A stretch of 64,000 nt of DNA from Apus apus. Lineage: Eukaryota; Chordata; Aves; Apodiformes; Apodidae. Positions 11,321 to 25,000 of the stretch are shown piece by piece. The stretch's first letter is position 1. Each line of letters starts with the position of its first letter. A program made the translations under genes and the position numbers. Under the pieces are notes generated by a model that had not been told where the DNA came from, made no database searches, and saw only the letters and a list, made by a program, of their open reading frames with translations. The stretch is taken from assembly GCF_020740795.1 (NCBI RefSeq), contig NC_067312.1, positions 39,594,905 through 39,658,904 of the forward strand, written 5' to 3'.

Positions 11321-14267
11321 AAAATACCTCAGACGAGGCTGAGAGTTTGCTCGTACTGGTCTAGGGGTTGGCTTGCCCATACTGAGAGTGTGAATGCTTG
11401 GAAGGTGTCTGGACTTCTCTTTTTCCTCCTAGTCTGGAGTGATGCTGTATGTGTGTCTGCAGATGAGAACCAATAATATTAGCTTTCTTTTTAAAACCGT
11501 GTTGTATTCAGGTAATAAATGACACTAGTGCTCCTCAATAAGGCTAATTCCTTATCTAAGGTTGCATCCCAGTTTTTATCATGTGAAATGTCACCATGTT
11601 TGAATCTTCCAAAAATACATTATTTCAAGATTTCTTTTATGTGATAGAAATATTATTTTGTTGTCTGAATAGCTTTAAATATGCTTTTTTCATACATGAA
11701 GCTCTGCTAAAAGTCCCTTACACTTTCTATCATTTCTGAAACCACTATTTTTCCTCCAAAGTTGTGAGCATGGTTTTTTCTTAAAGATTTAATACCATTT
11801 GAATAAATAAAAAGCAGAATTGTATCATGTCTGTCCTTACAATAAATCACAGAACTGCTTGTGCTAAGGATAAAATTATTTGTATAATGAGAGATACATA
11901 GCTTATGAAAAATGTTATGGTGTTTGAAAGTCAACCATCAAAAGCCAACACAGGAGCATTTCTTCAGGTGAGGCTTTATAGGATTTTCTGTACTTGATAG
12001 TTTGTCACAAGGACTTTGAAACTACAGAAAATATACACCACAGCTGATTCAGAAGACAACTAAATGTGGGCCTTCAGCCACTGAGTGGCTGTTCTTAAAA
12101 TGAAATACAAATACTGCCAACAGGGGAGAATGACCTATTTCACCTTATTTGCTTAAATGGTAAATTGGATAAATTGTGAAGTCTTTGGTAAGTGGTGCAG
12201 CAGGCAGGCTGAGCTTGCTTTCTGTGATTGCCTGCGAGCCACCCTCCATCTTCCAATGGATTTATTCCCATTCTTTTTAAAGCTCTTTGCATTACAGTGG
12301 ATAAATTCAAGACTGGCTTCTCCTTTGGCTGTGCAGATATAAATCTCACAGATTGCTGTCTTCACAGGACATTTTTCTAGCCCTCACCTCCAGTGAATAA
12401 TTGAAATGGTTTGGATCCCCACAGGGAGGATGAGCAGATCACACCCCAGTTCCAGTACCCTGTGGTGCCTTGCAGGCTGGAGCTGTGGTCCTGGTCCTCT
12501 GGGGGAACTGAGCACGTCTGAGAACAGAACTGGAACTGTGGTTTACATTAACATTTGGTGAGGGAGCATACAGTAGCAATCCTGACTTGAGGAACATTGC
12601 ACATGGAGGAGTCAGGGATCTACATGTCAGTTAGCCTTAGCAGCCCAGACCTGTGCTGTGCCTGGCCTTCAGGGATGTATCCCTTGCCACAGCCTAAGTT
12701 CAGCTGGTTGAGTATAAGAGAGGAGACTGCAGGCACTGCACTACCACTTGGTGCTGGTGGTGACACCACTTGTGTCCTTGCCTTTGTCTACAAGTGCAGC
12801 AGTAAGTTATCGCATGAACATCGTTTTTTGACAGTAGAAGTGATGAAGGGAGTTGTTTTCTTCCACAAAAATCCTGTAATATCTCAATTGACCCTTGCAT
12901 GGATGGGAGCTGCACAATTTGTTGCACCTTGATCATATACCTGTTTGATGCTGCACAATGTGGGCTTCCCCGCATCTGAAGGGATATAAAACTAGCTATG
13001 CTATCATCTTCATAGCATTAGCTCTAGTGGATAGCATTTTAAATGAGACTTTTCAGAGTTCAAGTGCCTTTCTTACTGGGATGATAATAAACCAGCACGG
13101 GTGCAAAACCCCTCCGGGGTTTTGGTTTCGGTTCTGTCAGTAGTGCAGGAGTAATGTCCTGCCATCAAGTGAGAAGGTCACTGAGCCAAAAGAGCACTGC
13201 TGTGTTTTAATTACAGTTTGCAAATTAGCAATTGTCTTTCATTAAGGTTAGTTTTATCACTCTGAACACCAGTGTTTACTGAAAGCCTGCTTTGTATCTG
13301 AAGGTCTGTATTTTATGACTGGAGCTTTTAATTTAAATAATGGTGCTGATAATTTGCAAGGTTTTTTGACACTGCTTTTGACAGCTGCCTCCACAAGAAT
13401 GGTGTATAATCATGCCCCATATTCACTGCACAGGTTACTGAGCTTCAGGGCCAAGAAAATGTTTGTTTTGTAACTTCAACTAAGGTGGCACATGAAATGC
13501 CCAGATTGTGAATGTGCATCCTGGTGGATTTTCTTCCTAGATTTTCAGCAATATGACAACCACTGAACAATCATTTTATCAGCCTCCACAATGAACTGTG
13601 GCTGTGGGTCATAAGTTGTATGTAATAGTCCTACCTCATTAGGAAAAACTGTTAGATATTGTTGTGGTTGGGCTACAGGAATAAGGTGGATATATACATT
13701 TAGCAAACAGAAATGTGTATAAAAGGACATTATGCATAAATCTGCTTGCTGACTCTTTTGAGGGAGGGCAACAGCAATTCTTAGGAAACCAGAGAATTTT
13801 AACTGCGTGTTAATTACCAGAGATGATTCTCAGACCTAGTGCAAAATAAGTAAAGGCATCATATATGAGAAGGGAGCTGTAGCACATTCTTAGAAAGGTG
13901 GATTGGTGCTATAAATGTCATTCCTAACTGCATGCCTGTGTGCATAGGGGTAGAGAGAAGGGGAAAGCCCTAAGAATTACTTCTGGAGAAGTAAACAGAA
14001 ACCAGATGCAATTTTTGTTTCCATTTTAAGTCCATCTTTCATTCTTATCCTTAATTATGAGCATCCACTTACCACTTACCCACTGATGCTTCTTCCTACT
14101 GTCTTTACCTTGCTGCAGCCTGCAAGTACTCTGCTGTTTCTCCCTGTTCCATCCCATACAGCATCCTCCATGGCTTCTGTAAATTTCCTCACTGAGTGAG
14201 ATGTGTCTGCTGATCCTTCTCCAGAAAGACATTTTCAGGCAAGACCATGGAAATTCAGGAGATGGAC
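11321..14267. other. Intergenic region between the convergent genes
   Basis: No gene was recognised. The sequence is AT-rich, with further AATAAA motifs at 11514 and 11802. The open frames of 60-110 codons around 12.6-13.0 kb resemble no known protein and have no splice or codon support. Confidence 0.5.
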
Positions 14268-14490
14268 AGGACGTTAAAGATCATGTAGTTCCAATCCCCG
14301 CTGCCAATCCGCACCTCCCACTTGACCAGGTTACTCCTAGACCCGTCTAACCTGACCCTGAACACTTCCAGGGATGGGGCATCCACAACTTCCCTGGCAA
14401 CCTGTTCCAGTGTCTCAACTCCCTCACACTAAATAATTTCTTCTTAATGTCTAATCTGTACTGCAAAGCTTCAACTTCTGAACGAGTTCA
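14268..14490 (-). mobile_element. CR1 3' fragment, - strand
   Basis: Inverted CR1 3' UTR: ttaaagatcatgtagttcca, then cacttccagggatggggcat, cacaacttccctggcaacct and gttccagtgtctcaac. Confidence 0.8.
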
Positions 14491-14753
14491 ATTAAAACTC
14501 ATTTTCAAGCCTTTTGGTTTTCAGTGGGAAATACTTTTATTTTAAAATTAAGCCTTGTTATTAAAATAGCAACAGAATGTAGCCATCCTACTGAGAAACA
14601 GAAGGCTACAACTAGCCTTGCAAATAACATTTATCTGTCTGATCCCAGCCTCTGGGAATACTTAATGTATTCTGCGTTAGCAGCAAACATACAGAACAGA
14701 GCTTGACACACTGTCTGCAGTCAACAGCTTGAGCCAATTTGCATATACATTTG

Positions 14754-15876
14754 TTTATTGGCCAGAGGGCGTCAACTCATGGGTCACTGCAGCCTAGGTA
14801 TTACAATTGCCAAAACAGTGCTAGGTAGTTACCTGCACTGACAGCAGAGGATTTCAAATGGCTACATATGTGCTTCCAGAATGGATGGCAGCCAGTACAT
14901 AACAAGCACCTCTACAAGGGTACATTGCTATATGCCAGCAAACAAATAAATAAAACTAAATAATCAGTGGAGCTACAGTAATACACACCAGATGAACACA
15001 GGCATTGACACTGGCCCCATTCTCCAGTGAGATACAAAGTGCACACATGCATTAACTGTCCTTTCCTCACCTTGGTAAACCAAGGCATAGAGCCATTCTG
15101 ACACTGCTCTTCGAAGCTGAGTAAAAAAGGCAAAGCCATCCTAAGTGGTGACAGACTAGAGATGAAGCAGGACAGTACCATGTCACAAACAGAGGAGTTG
15201 CACCTGAGAACCCAATAAAGGCCAGCTTGCAATCTGCTTAATAGGCTTTGTAGAACAAGCTTCCCCTTACGAGCCTGATGCTCTGCATCGGTGTGGCCTC
15301 ACCTTGAATAAAAAGTACATCAAGCTACTGGAGGGTGTCCAAAGGAGAGCCACAAGGATGGTGAAGGATCTGGAAGGATTTATGATGAGCAGCTGAGGTC
15401 ACTTTGATTACTCAACTTGGAAGAGACCAAGGGGTGACCTCATTGCAGTCTATGGCTTCCTCACAAGGGGAAGAGCTGAGGCAGGTCCTGATCTCTTCAC
15501 TCCTGTGACCAGTGACAGGACTGTGTGAAACGGCAGGGAGCTGAATCCTGCTTTTAGGTTTAGGTTGGTTATCAGGAAAAGGCTTTTCACCCAGAGGGTG
15601 GCTGAGCACTGAAACAAGCTCCCCCGGGCAGTGGTCGCAGCACCAAGCCTGCCTGAGGTCAGGAAGCATTTGGATGATGCTCTCAGGCACTTGTGATTCT
15701 TGGGCTGCTCTACACAGGGACAGGCACTGGACTCGAGAATCCTGATGGGGACCTTCCAACTCAGCATATTCTGTGGTTCTATGATTCACTCTTCCACCCA
15801 GTTCTCAGAGATAGTTTTCCTGTGCAGCAGGTATATCTGACAGAAATGCTCTATTGAGGGATAAACAGAAACCAGC
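14754..15876 (-). other. ENTREP1: ENTREP1 3' UTR candidate
   Basis: Downstream of the ENTREP1 stop on the - strand there is no coding signal. The first clear AATAAA on that strand is at 14754-14759, and another is at 14536-14541. If used, the 3' UTR would carry an antisense CR1 copy (15305-15787). The extent is a guess. Confidence 0.3.
15305..15787 (+). mobile_element. CR1-like LINE 3' fragment, + strand
   Basis: It contains ggtgtccaaaggagagccac, a gaccaaggggtgacctcatt block, gctgagcactgaaacaagct and the tail tctgtggttctatgattca. The subfamily differs from the young copies and is diverged. It lies 90 bp from the ENTREP1 stop, antisense to that gene. Confidence 0.8.
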
Positions 15877-16089
15877 TCAGAGTACAGTTTCCCTGACAAC
15901 ACCAATAAGACTGTGAGGCCGTTTGTGTTCAGCTCTCTGGATCCTCCTGTCTGCTACATGATCTTCATATGTGGTGAAAGTATTCAGGTCACCACAGCTG
16001 TCCAGGTGCAGAAATTCAAGATGTAGATGTTGTCTGGACGGTAACTCATGGGCACTCAATGACATGGCTTGCTGGGCAGGTGCCATAGC
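15877..16089 (-). CDS. ENTREP1: ENTREP1 last coding exon and stop
   Basis: The acceptor is ccttttaaag at 16090. Seventy codons run to TGA at 15877-15879. It encodes [34 protein letters not shown] and the conserved C-terminus [14 protein letters not shown]. The terminal TVL fits a class I PDZ-binding motif (inference). A CR1 copy lies 90 bp past the stop, so it is probably part of the 3' UTR. Confidence 0.94.
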   Translation of the reverse strand, partial: AMAPAQQAMSLSAHELPSRQHLHLEFLHLDSCGDLNTFTTYEDHVADRRIQRAEHKRPHSLIGVVRETVL

Positions 16090-19000
16090 CTTTAAAAGGA
16101 GGGGAAAAAAAAACAACAAAAAAAACAACACAACATTTATTTTCAGGTTCTTGTTCCATTAAAATAGTTTCTTACCCAACTAGAAAGAAGCTTCGTGTAG
16201 CACTTGGTTACTTTTAAAGAATAATTTTAAAAGCTGCAACTAAAAGTGCTATTTTTTTCAAGGAGGTGTGGAAAAAGCAATCTCAGAGGCCAGTGTGGTA
16301 TACTAAATTCCCATAAAGACTTTTTTTTCAGCCATTTCTGTCAAATCAGTCAAGGCTTTTGCTGCCTGTAGGCTGCAGTGAGAAATCTCACTTAATCTGC
16401 AGAGCCCAGAATACAATCTTTGATGTGGTTTGTGTGAGAATGCAAACCAAAACTAGTTGTCACACCAAATCACTTGTACCCTATGTGAATCTATCCAAAT
16501 AGTCTGTAAGCAACCAAAACATTTTTTTAATGAAGTCTGTTATGTCTGAAAATTCTTAATAGTAATTCCACTAAGGTAAGTACATGTCTTCTACTTTCTA
16601 CTTTGTTTTTTTTTTTTCCTTTTGTACTGTTATTTTCATCATGGAAGCCAACTACAAAAATTTGCTTCTAGTAGGTTTACATAAAAATTTCCTCATCAGC
16701 TTACACTCCTTCCAGTTTATAATATTAAATGCTTTATAACATCTCTTCCCTTACCCCTGCCACGTTCAGTATAAAACAGTGTCATATTATTTGCAGTTCA
16801 TTATTCTATCACAGAAGATTATCTCCTTCAGCTTTTAGATACACACGTATTCAATCTTCTGAAAACCTTCCTGGCCATGTGGTTGATACAGCAAGAGACA
16901 TCAATCATACCTGCACAGCCTCTTGCACAGTCTCTGAATGAAACTGAAGTACTGAACAAAGTGGAGTGGCTAATGTAAACCTATACTCCCAAACCAAGGA
17001 CAGCTTGGGTTTGCACATCACCTGATAAATACAAGTAATAAAACTACCTGCTCAAGGAAGGTGGCACTGGTGATCACTTCTGACATATGTTTCTCATCTG
17101 ATTTTAAAACTGACTTGATATCTTCCACCAATTCATGTATGTCAGGGCTCATCATCCAGGAGGACTGCTCTAGGAACCATGACACAAGCAGTTTAGTGTC
17201 TGTGTAAAACTTGTAATCTATCAAAGAATGGGGTCTTCCCCTCAAGACTCTTTCTCTCAGATTCTTCCGCAAGGTGACAGCACAGAGTTCTGGTTTTACT
17301 TCAGTCTGAGTTGCAGCTTCACAGCTGAGCACTGCCCCTGAAAAAAAAGCAAAAATTCTGCTTGGTGCACAGTACTGTTGCACACTTATCTCCTGAGATA
17401 CCAGTCCCGATTCACTGATGATGCAGGGCACAGTTTAACCACACAGGACTAGGCAGTCTGACAGGTCAGGGTGGCACACAAGGCTCACTCTATATTGGAT
17501 TTACAGTACAAAAAAATCCTTGTAAAACAGCTATGGTTGAGTGCATATTACATGTCAAAGGGTCTGGACATTTCTGGGAAAGCTATTTGCCATTTTGTGT
17601 ACATCAGTTCCTTTCTCTTTTGCTTCTGTTCTGAACAGACCTGAAATGAGCATTAAGTGCTACTGTTCACATACAGTCATACCAAGCAGGTTAAGCAAAG
17701 CTTGAAGGCTTTTATGATCTCTCCTAAACTCTTTTTAACTTTCCATTACTAACAGTCAAGTGAGATAGCTACAAAATATCTGAAAATAATTGGTTGTCAA
17801 GATGGAAGCTAGTAATTTAATGTGGAAATTTAAGGGAAAAAAAAATATTAAATTGCCTTGCAAGGACTAAACAAGGGACAGCAGGGAATCAGTTCCGCTG
17901 CCTTTGGTTCAAATAAAAATCCAGAGCCTTTGGTCTAAACAACAATCAAATTTTGGACCCTGTTAAAAAAAAATTAAAAAATAATAAAAGTACCTACAGA
18001 TTGCTCAGGAAGCACTTTTAATGTTGGCTTTTCACTAAACACAATACCAGGAGAAGATGCAAAACTTTCCAGCAAGAAGAGCACTAACTGACTTGAAGCT
18101 ACTTCTGCTGTTCTGTTGCAGCCAGAGTTCCCCTTCTGCAGAGTTCCCTTTTGTGTATTTAACACTTAGGGCCAGGGCTGAACTGACACACCCTTAGTTC
18201 TGGGCTGAACTGACACACCCACACACCAAGGCTAAAGCACCCAAGTGCTTCTGACTGATGGAGTCTCCCTACAGCAGAAACGCTCTGCTCTGCTTTCACA
18301 GCTTTGAACTGGCGCTGCGCCATGTAACTACAGCTTCAGCAGCAGGTTCTCGGGGGTGCAGAGGGAAAGAGACTGACGTAGCAGAATCTTGAAAACACTC
18401 AACAAGATACTAACCCAGACAGGCATGCTCCCCATATTGAAAATAAATGGTTGTTACTAACATACCCCTCCTCACATTTTGAGAGTGCTAATATGTATCA
18501 GCAGCTACTATGGCTATTCCAACAGCTCTAATAAAAACAGCCAGACTCCGACTAGTGGATTTAAGACAGAAATCAAGGACTCTGCAGTCACACTAGCAGT
18601 CTTCCCACAGCAATTCAAAGTGTATCACTGACACAAAAGTAACTGACAGACTTAATCAGCTCTCCACCATGTGTTTGGTTTTTGTTTGTTTTTTTTTCTT
18701 TTTTTTCATTTTGTTGTGAGGTTTTTTTTGTTTGTTTGGTTTGGTTTTGTGTATGTAAGTCTTTTGATGCTATGAGGATCATGAAAAGGGGTACAAATCT
18801 ATAGGCTTTAATCACCCAAACTCATTTTGCTTTAAATTGCTCACACTGATGACTGCCTTTGCAAACTTTTAGATGCCGGTACACTGAAAAATCTGATATG
18901 CTCCCTCCTCCTCATCTTCTACCACCCATCCCTGCTCCCCAGACTAGCAATGCCTACTACAGACCCTGTTCCTAGACGTGAAATCCTGAAGAGCAGCAAG

Positions 19001-22000
19001 ATGCTGGGTGGAGCCTAGCATCCCTAGATGTTGGGTGGAGAAGATTTGGCAAAGCACGAACTGCTGTAATGTAGGTATTCTGTTGAGATACAGTAGCTGA
19101 TTTCTGCAGGTATGAGGTTGAAGGTACTAACCTCCTGACAAGTGCTCTTTGAGGGACCTGGTACACAGGCTCTGTGCCCTGAGACATGAGACATTCTGGA
19201 TGCCCACACCAGCCTGTGTCAGTGCCGGTGGGGGGAGCAGCTGAGCCGCTGGGGAGGAGAGGCTGGGTCAAGTCAGTAACCACAGGGCTCCTGGCCATGG
19301 TGTTCAGTAGAAAATGGAAGAATTCTTCACTATGAGGGTGGTGAGGAACTGGAATGGGTTGCCCAGGGAGGCTGTTGATGCCCCATCCCTGTAGGTTTTT
19401 AAGGCCAGGTTGGACGAGGTTTTGTGCAACCTGGTCTAGTGGTAGGGTTCCGTGCTCATGGCAGATGATCTTTGAGGTTCCTTCCAACCTAAATGATTCT
19501 ATGATTCCTCAGAGACCCCTCCTCTGACTGGACAGCGGTTTGTCTGTCATCTGCCCCTCTGCTGCTGCAGGGGCTCCTGCATCCTGTTTTCTCACCAGGG
19601 AAGAACATTGTTCATCAAGACAAGTTGTCTTCTTCTGCCTGCCTGAGTTGGACCATCTTGGCTGCTCTAAGGTACTTGTGGACTGTGACTGGGACCCTGG
19701 ACTCGGGAACTCCCATCTGCTGCCAAGCCCAGTTTGGGACTTTCCTGGTTGGGAAGTAATTATCAGCTGAGGAGCATGGGTTCCATATTTGTATATATTT
19801 GTAATTCACCATCATCATTATTATTATTACTACTTCATTAAACCTATTCTAGTTTGTTTGTTTTTTCCTAACCTTAAAGTCTCCCTTACCCCCCTTTTAA
19901 TGTTCCCCTGGGAGGGTACTAGGGGGATGACAGAGAGAAAGCATCTCTCACGTGGTTATTGGCTAAAACCATGACACTCTGGTAAGAGAAAATCAAGTCA
20001 CCTTGAGGCAACTGGTAGTGCAGCACAGGGTCACTTCTAGACCATTTCCGTGACAGATTGAAGGCTCTCCTGCTTGCTCCTTCACCAGGCACTGGGCTTG
20101 CATTTGAAGGTGAAAGGCTCACTCTGCTGGAAGACTCAGGCATTTCTTCATCTGAATAATTAGGGATAGTAAAGATGAAGGAAAAGTAGTTGGAATAAAG
20201 CAGATCTCTAGAAGCCATTATTAAAGATTATTACTGATTTTTGTTGTGCTTTCCCCAGAAATCTGTAATGATGGGACACAAAAGCTTAGAGGTGTATGGA
20301 TGTGTGCCCACACCCACACTCATAGGTAACCTGCCCTAAAGCCTGTGTAAACATTTGCAGTAAGCTGTTGAGACTTACGCAACTAGAATGGCAAAAAAAT
20401 ACAGCTTTGCCTAGTATAAACCTTGCCTTAAACCACCGGATCAGAGAGAAGGGAGCTGCAGCTTTCTTGGAGAGAAAACTAAACCTCACAGAGCCTGAAA
20501 TTCTCTTGCATATAAGCAGTTGTACTAAGATATGACAGCATACAGTCACGGAGGTCAGTCACTGTTTGCATTTATGTAGCTCATGAACCAGTCACCAGAA
20601 CCAGGTGATTAAAAACCTTATTTCATTAGTTTCTTTATTATAATTAAGATTTTCCTGAATTCTTGTTTCATCTTTCCAGTTAAATACCATTCCTCCTTTT
20701 CCTTAGGGTGAAATTACATGTTGCAATTCCCACAACTGCCTTTTAGCGACCAGGATGTATTTCTCACCAATCCTGGTTCTGTACCTCCATCTGATGGCAC
20801 CTGGAAAAAAACACTGTTCTTGTTCACACAACAGTAAAACCAGCACCTTATCTCCATGTTGTGGTTTAGGCCTAGCTGACAACAAAGAACCACAGGGCTG
20901 CTCAGCTGACAACAACCAACCAGGCAGCCTCTCACTCGCTCCCCCTCACACACACATTGTGGGATGGGGAAGACAAAAAACAACTAGAAGCTTGTGGGTC
21001 AAGGCAAAGGACAAAGGGGATTCACTCAGCATTTATGGTCCTGGGCAAAACAGACTCAACTTGGGAAAAAAAATACCAATTTCTCACATCACCAGATGCA
21101 AACAGGATAAAGAAAAAACTAAAACTAGTTCATAAATACCTCACCCCACCCCTCCCTTCTTCCCGGGCCCAAATCACTTTGTTCCTGGTTTCTCTCCCTC
21201 CTTCCCCCCAGCAGCACAGGGGGACAGGGGATGGGGTTTAGAGTCAGTTCACAGGCTGGAGGTTCTTGCTGTTCCTTCCTCCTCAGGAAGAAGGATTCTT
21301 ATAGTCCTCCCCTGCTTCCCCACAGGGTCCCTCCCATGGGAAAGAGTCCTCCACGAATCTCTCTGACATGAGTCCCTCCCATAAGGTGCAGTCCCCCAAG
21401 AACAGACTACTCCACTGTGGGCTTCCCACAAGAGTCATGAGCTGCTTTGGGAACAGTCCCCATCCCTGGTGTGGGAGATAAGCTGCAGGTCCACCTCTGC
21501 TGCAGCATGGCCCTTCACAGGCTGCTCCACTGTGTTGCTCCATGGGTTGCAGAGGGACAGCCTGGCATCTCAACGTGGGCTGCAGAGGAACCTCTGCTCA
21601 GGCACCTCCTCCTCCCCTTCCCTTGGTATCACTGCTCCAGCACTGCTCTTCCCTCGGCTCCCCAACCCCCCTCTCCTCTCTTCTAAGGTCTCATATCAGC
21701 TTGTTTCCCCTTCTTTTACAAGTTTATCAGAGAGGCACATCCACTGTCCCTGATAGCTCTGCCTTGGCCCAGAGGTGTGGCTGCATTTTCTGGAGCAGAG
21801 GAGCTTTTCAGCAGCTTCTTGGAGCAGCCACCCCTACCCTGCTACCAAGCAGCAGTCAAAACAGCAGTCAAAACCAAACCAACACATTCCAATACAAATG
21901 GAACCCAGAATCTCTTGAAGAGCAGATACAGTGACACAACCTATATAAAAGCAGGTATCAGCCTGGAAAGTTGGAAGGTAGGACCCAGCAACAAAGCATG

Positions 22001-25000
22001 CCAGACCAAGAATCAGGCAGGATGAAAGCATCTATCAACAATATAAACTTTTAAACCTAGTAACAAGAAACATGAAAGAGGAAATTGACTCATACTGTGT
22101 CAGGGGTGGTTTAGATTAGACAAAACTTCACTGACAGGGTAATTAAACACTGGAAGAGGCTGCTCAGGGGGTGGTTGAATCAGAATTCCTGGAGGTGTTT
22201 AAAAGATGTATAGGTGTGGTGCCTAGGGACATGGCTTAAGCACTGGACTTGGTAGAATTAGGTTAGTGGCTGGTATCGTTAGGTTAATGGTTGGTAGACT
22301 TAGGCTATAGGTGGACTTGTTTACCTTAAAGGTCTTTTCCAACCATAATGATTCTGTGATTCTGTAACACCAGTGGAGTTGTGCTAGGAATCAGACCTTG
22401 AGGTACAGTGCTGCTGGTACTTTGGAGAAGTTGTTTTTTGTTGCCTTTTTTTTTTTTTAAATTACTACACAGATGAATTTACCCTTTTCATGATGTTCTG
22501 ATAATTCTTTATAGTATTAATGTTTCAGATGTCAGAGGTATAACTGGTTTAAGCTGGTGTGTACTGGAAATGCATATACCCCAGAAGTAGTCAAGATAGG
22601 TGAGGACATAGTAGATGAGGATTGGGTTAGGGATCAGTTGCATAATCTGGACATCCATAAATCGATGGGTCTGGATGAAATGCATCCAAGGGTGCTGAGG
22701 GAGCTGGCGGAGGTCATTGCTAGGCCACTCTCCATCATCTTCGGTAAGTCATGGGTAACAGGAGAGGTGCCTGAGGACTGGAGGATAGCAAACGTCACTC
22801 CAGTCTACAAGAAGGGCAAGAAGGAGGACCCGGGTAACTATAGACCGGTCAGCCTCACCTCCATCCCTGGAAAGGTGATGGAACAACTTGTCCTTGGCAC
22901 TATCTCTAGACATATCAAGGAGATCAAGGAGATGGGGGTCATCAAGAGCAGTCAACATGGTTTTACCAAGGGTAAGTCATGTTTGACTAACCTCATAGCC
23001 TTCTATGAGGAAATTACTAGGTGGATAGATGATGGTAGAGCGGTAGATGTGGTCTATCTTGATTTCAGTAAAGCATTTGACACCGTCTCCCACAGCATCC
23101 TTGTAGATAAGTTGATCAAGTATGGGTTTGATGATCAGGCAGTGAGGTGGATCAAGAACTGGTTGAAAGGAAGAAGTCAGAGAGTTGTAGTCAATGGGGC
23201 AGAATCTAGTTGGAGGCCTGTGACTTGTGGAGTCCCTCAGGGGTCGGTACTGGGACCGGTGTTGTTCAATATCTTCATCAACGACCTGGATGAGGGCACA
23301 GAATGTACCCTCAGCAAGTTTGCTGATGACACCAAGCTGGGAGGAGTGGCTGACACACCAGAAGGCTGTGCTGCCATTCAGAGAGGCTTAGACAGGCTGG
23401 AGACTTGGGCGGGGAAAAACCTGATGAAGTTTAACAAGAGCAAGTGTAGAGTTTTGCATTTGGGGAAGAAAAACGCCATGCACCAGTACAGGTTGGGGGC
23501 TGACCTGCTGGAGAGCAGTGTAGGTGAAAGGGACCTGGGGGTCATGGTAGACAGGAGGATGACCATGAGTCAGCAGTGTGCCCTTGTGGCTAAGAAGGCC
23601 AATGGCATCCTGGGGTGTATTAGAAAGGGTGTGGTTAGTAGGTCAAGAGAGGTTCTCCTCCCCCTCTATTCTGCATTGGTGAGGCCACATCTGGAATATT
23701 GTGTCCAGTTCTGGGCCCCTCAGTTCAAGAAGGACAGGGAAGTGCTTGAAAGAGTCCAGCGCAGAGCTACAAGGATGATTAAGGGAGTGGAACATCTCCC
23801 TTATGAGGAAAGGCTGAGGGAGCTGGGTCTCTTTAGTTTGGAGAAAAGGAGACTGAGGGGGGACCTCATCAATGTCTACAAATATGTAAAGGGTGAGTGT
23901 CAAGACGATGGAGTTAAGCTTTTTTCAGTGAAGACCAGTGATAGGACAAGGAGTAATGGATACAAGTTGGAGCATAGGAGGTTTAAGAGGAATATCAGGA
24001 AAAATTTTTTTACTGTAAGAGTGACAGAGCACTGGAACAGGCTGCCCAGAGAGGTTGTGGAGTCTCCTTCGCTGGAGACATTCAAAACCCGCCTGGATGC
24101 CTTCCTGTGTGATGTACTCTAGGTGACCCTGCTCTGGCATGGGGGTTGGACTAGATGATCTTTCGAGGTCCCTTCCAACCCCTAGGATTCTATGATTCTA
24201 TGATTCTATGATACCCAGTATGTGATGATATAGAGCAGCTTGCCAAGCACCCCCAGCCATCAGCAGAAGGCTGCATGTCTTCCTGCTACAGTCGGTAGAG
24301 CAAGTCCCATTTTGCTTGACAGGAGTGCTTTTGAAGTCAGTAAAACCACTTCCGCTGGCACAGGGAAGCTTACAGCTCCTCCTGCAGTCGGCAGCCAGGA
24401 CTCCCCCGGGTCTGCTGGGGTAGGGTAGAGCATAGCTTTAACTTCTGTCAGGAGCCGTGCTCAGTCGGTCAGTCCTGATGATGCCAAGGGAACCATGGCA
24501 TCATATATGCCTTGGCATGACAGACTACCAAAAATTCCGCTTTTATTTATAGACTATCACTCTAGAGCAGCTGAGATGGCCCATGGAGTTATTCTGCCAC
24601 AATTCCAACATATCCCTCGTTTTGTATTTCCCCCTTGCTGTGGTTTAACCCCAGTAGGTGGCTCAGCTCCACTCAGCTGCTCACTCCCTCTCTCTGCCCC
24701 CCTCCTCCCCAGTGGGATGGGAGAACTGGAAGGGCAAAAGTGAGAGAATTTGTGGGTTGAGATAATGACAATTTAATGGCTGTCAGCAGGGAGAACTGAA
24801 AAACAAATAAAAGAAAAACAAGTGATACAAACACAATTGCTCACCCCCAGCTGACTGATGCCCTGACAGTCCCTGAGCAATGGCAATCCTGGGAAACTCT
24901 CCCCCCATCTTTACTGCAGAGCATGATGTCATGTGTTGTGGGACACCCCTTTGGTCACTGGGGGTCAGCTGCCCTGGCTGTGTCCCTCTGCAGCCTCTTG

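Noticed and set aside
12597-12932. A 111-codon + strand open frame in the intergenic region
   Set aside because: No recognisable similarity, no splice context, and ordinary length for chance in 64 kb.
15412-15789. Open frames of 105-125 codons on the - strand next to the ENTREP1 stop
   Set aside because: They are reverse-strand readings of a CR1 copy.
17974-18165. A 63-codon - strand open frame with an acceptor-like ctctgcag and donor-like CTGTAG|GTACTT, between ENTREP1 exons 9 and 10
   Set aside because: In the phase required by exon 9 it hits a stop, and family members join exons 9 and 10 directly. It is probably a chance frame.
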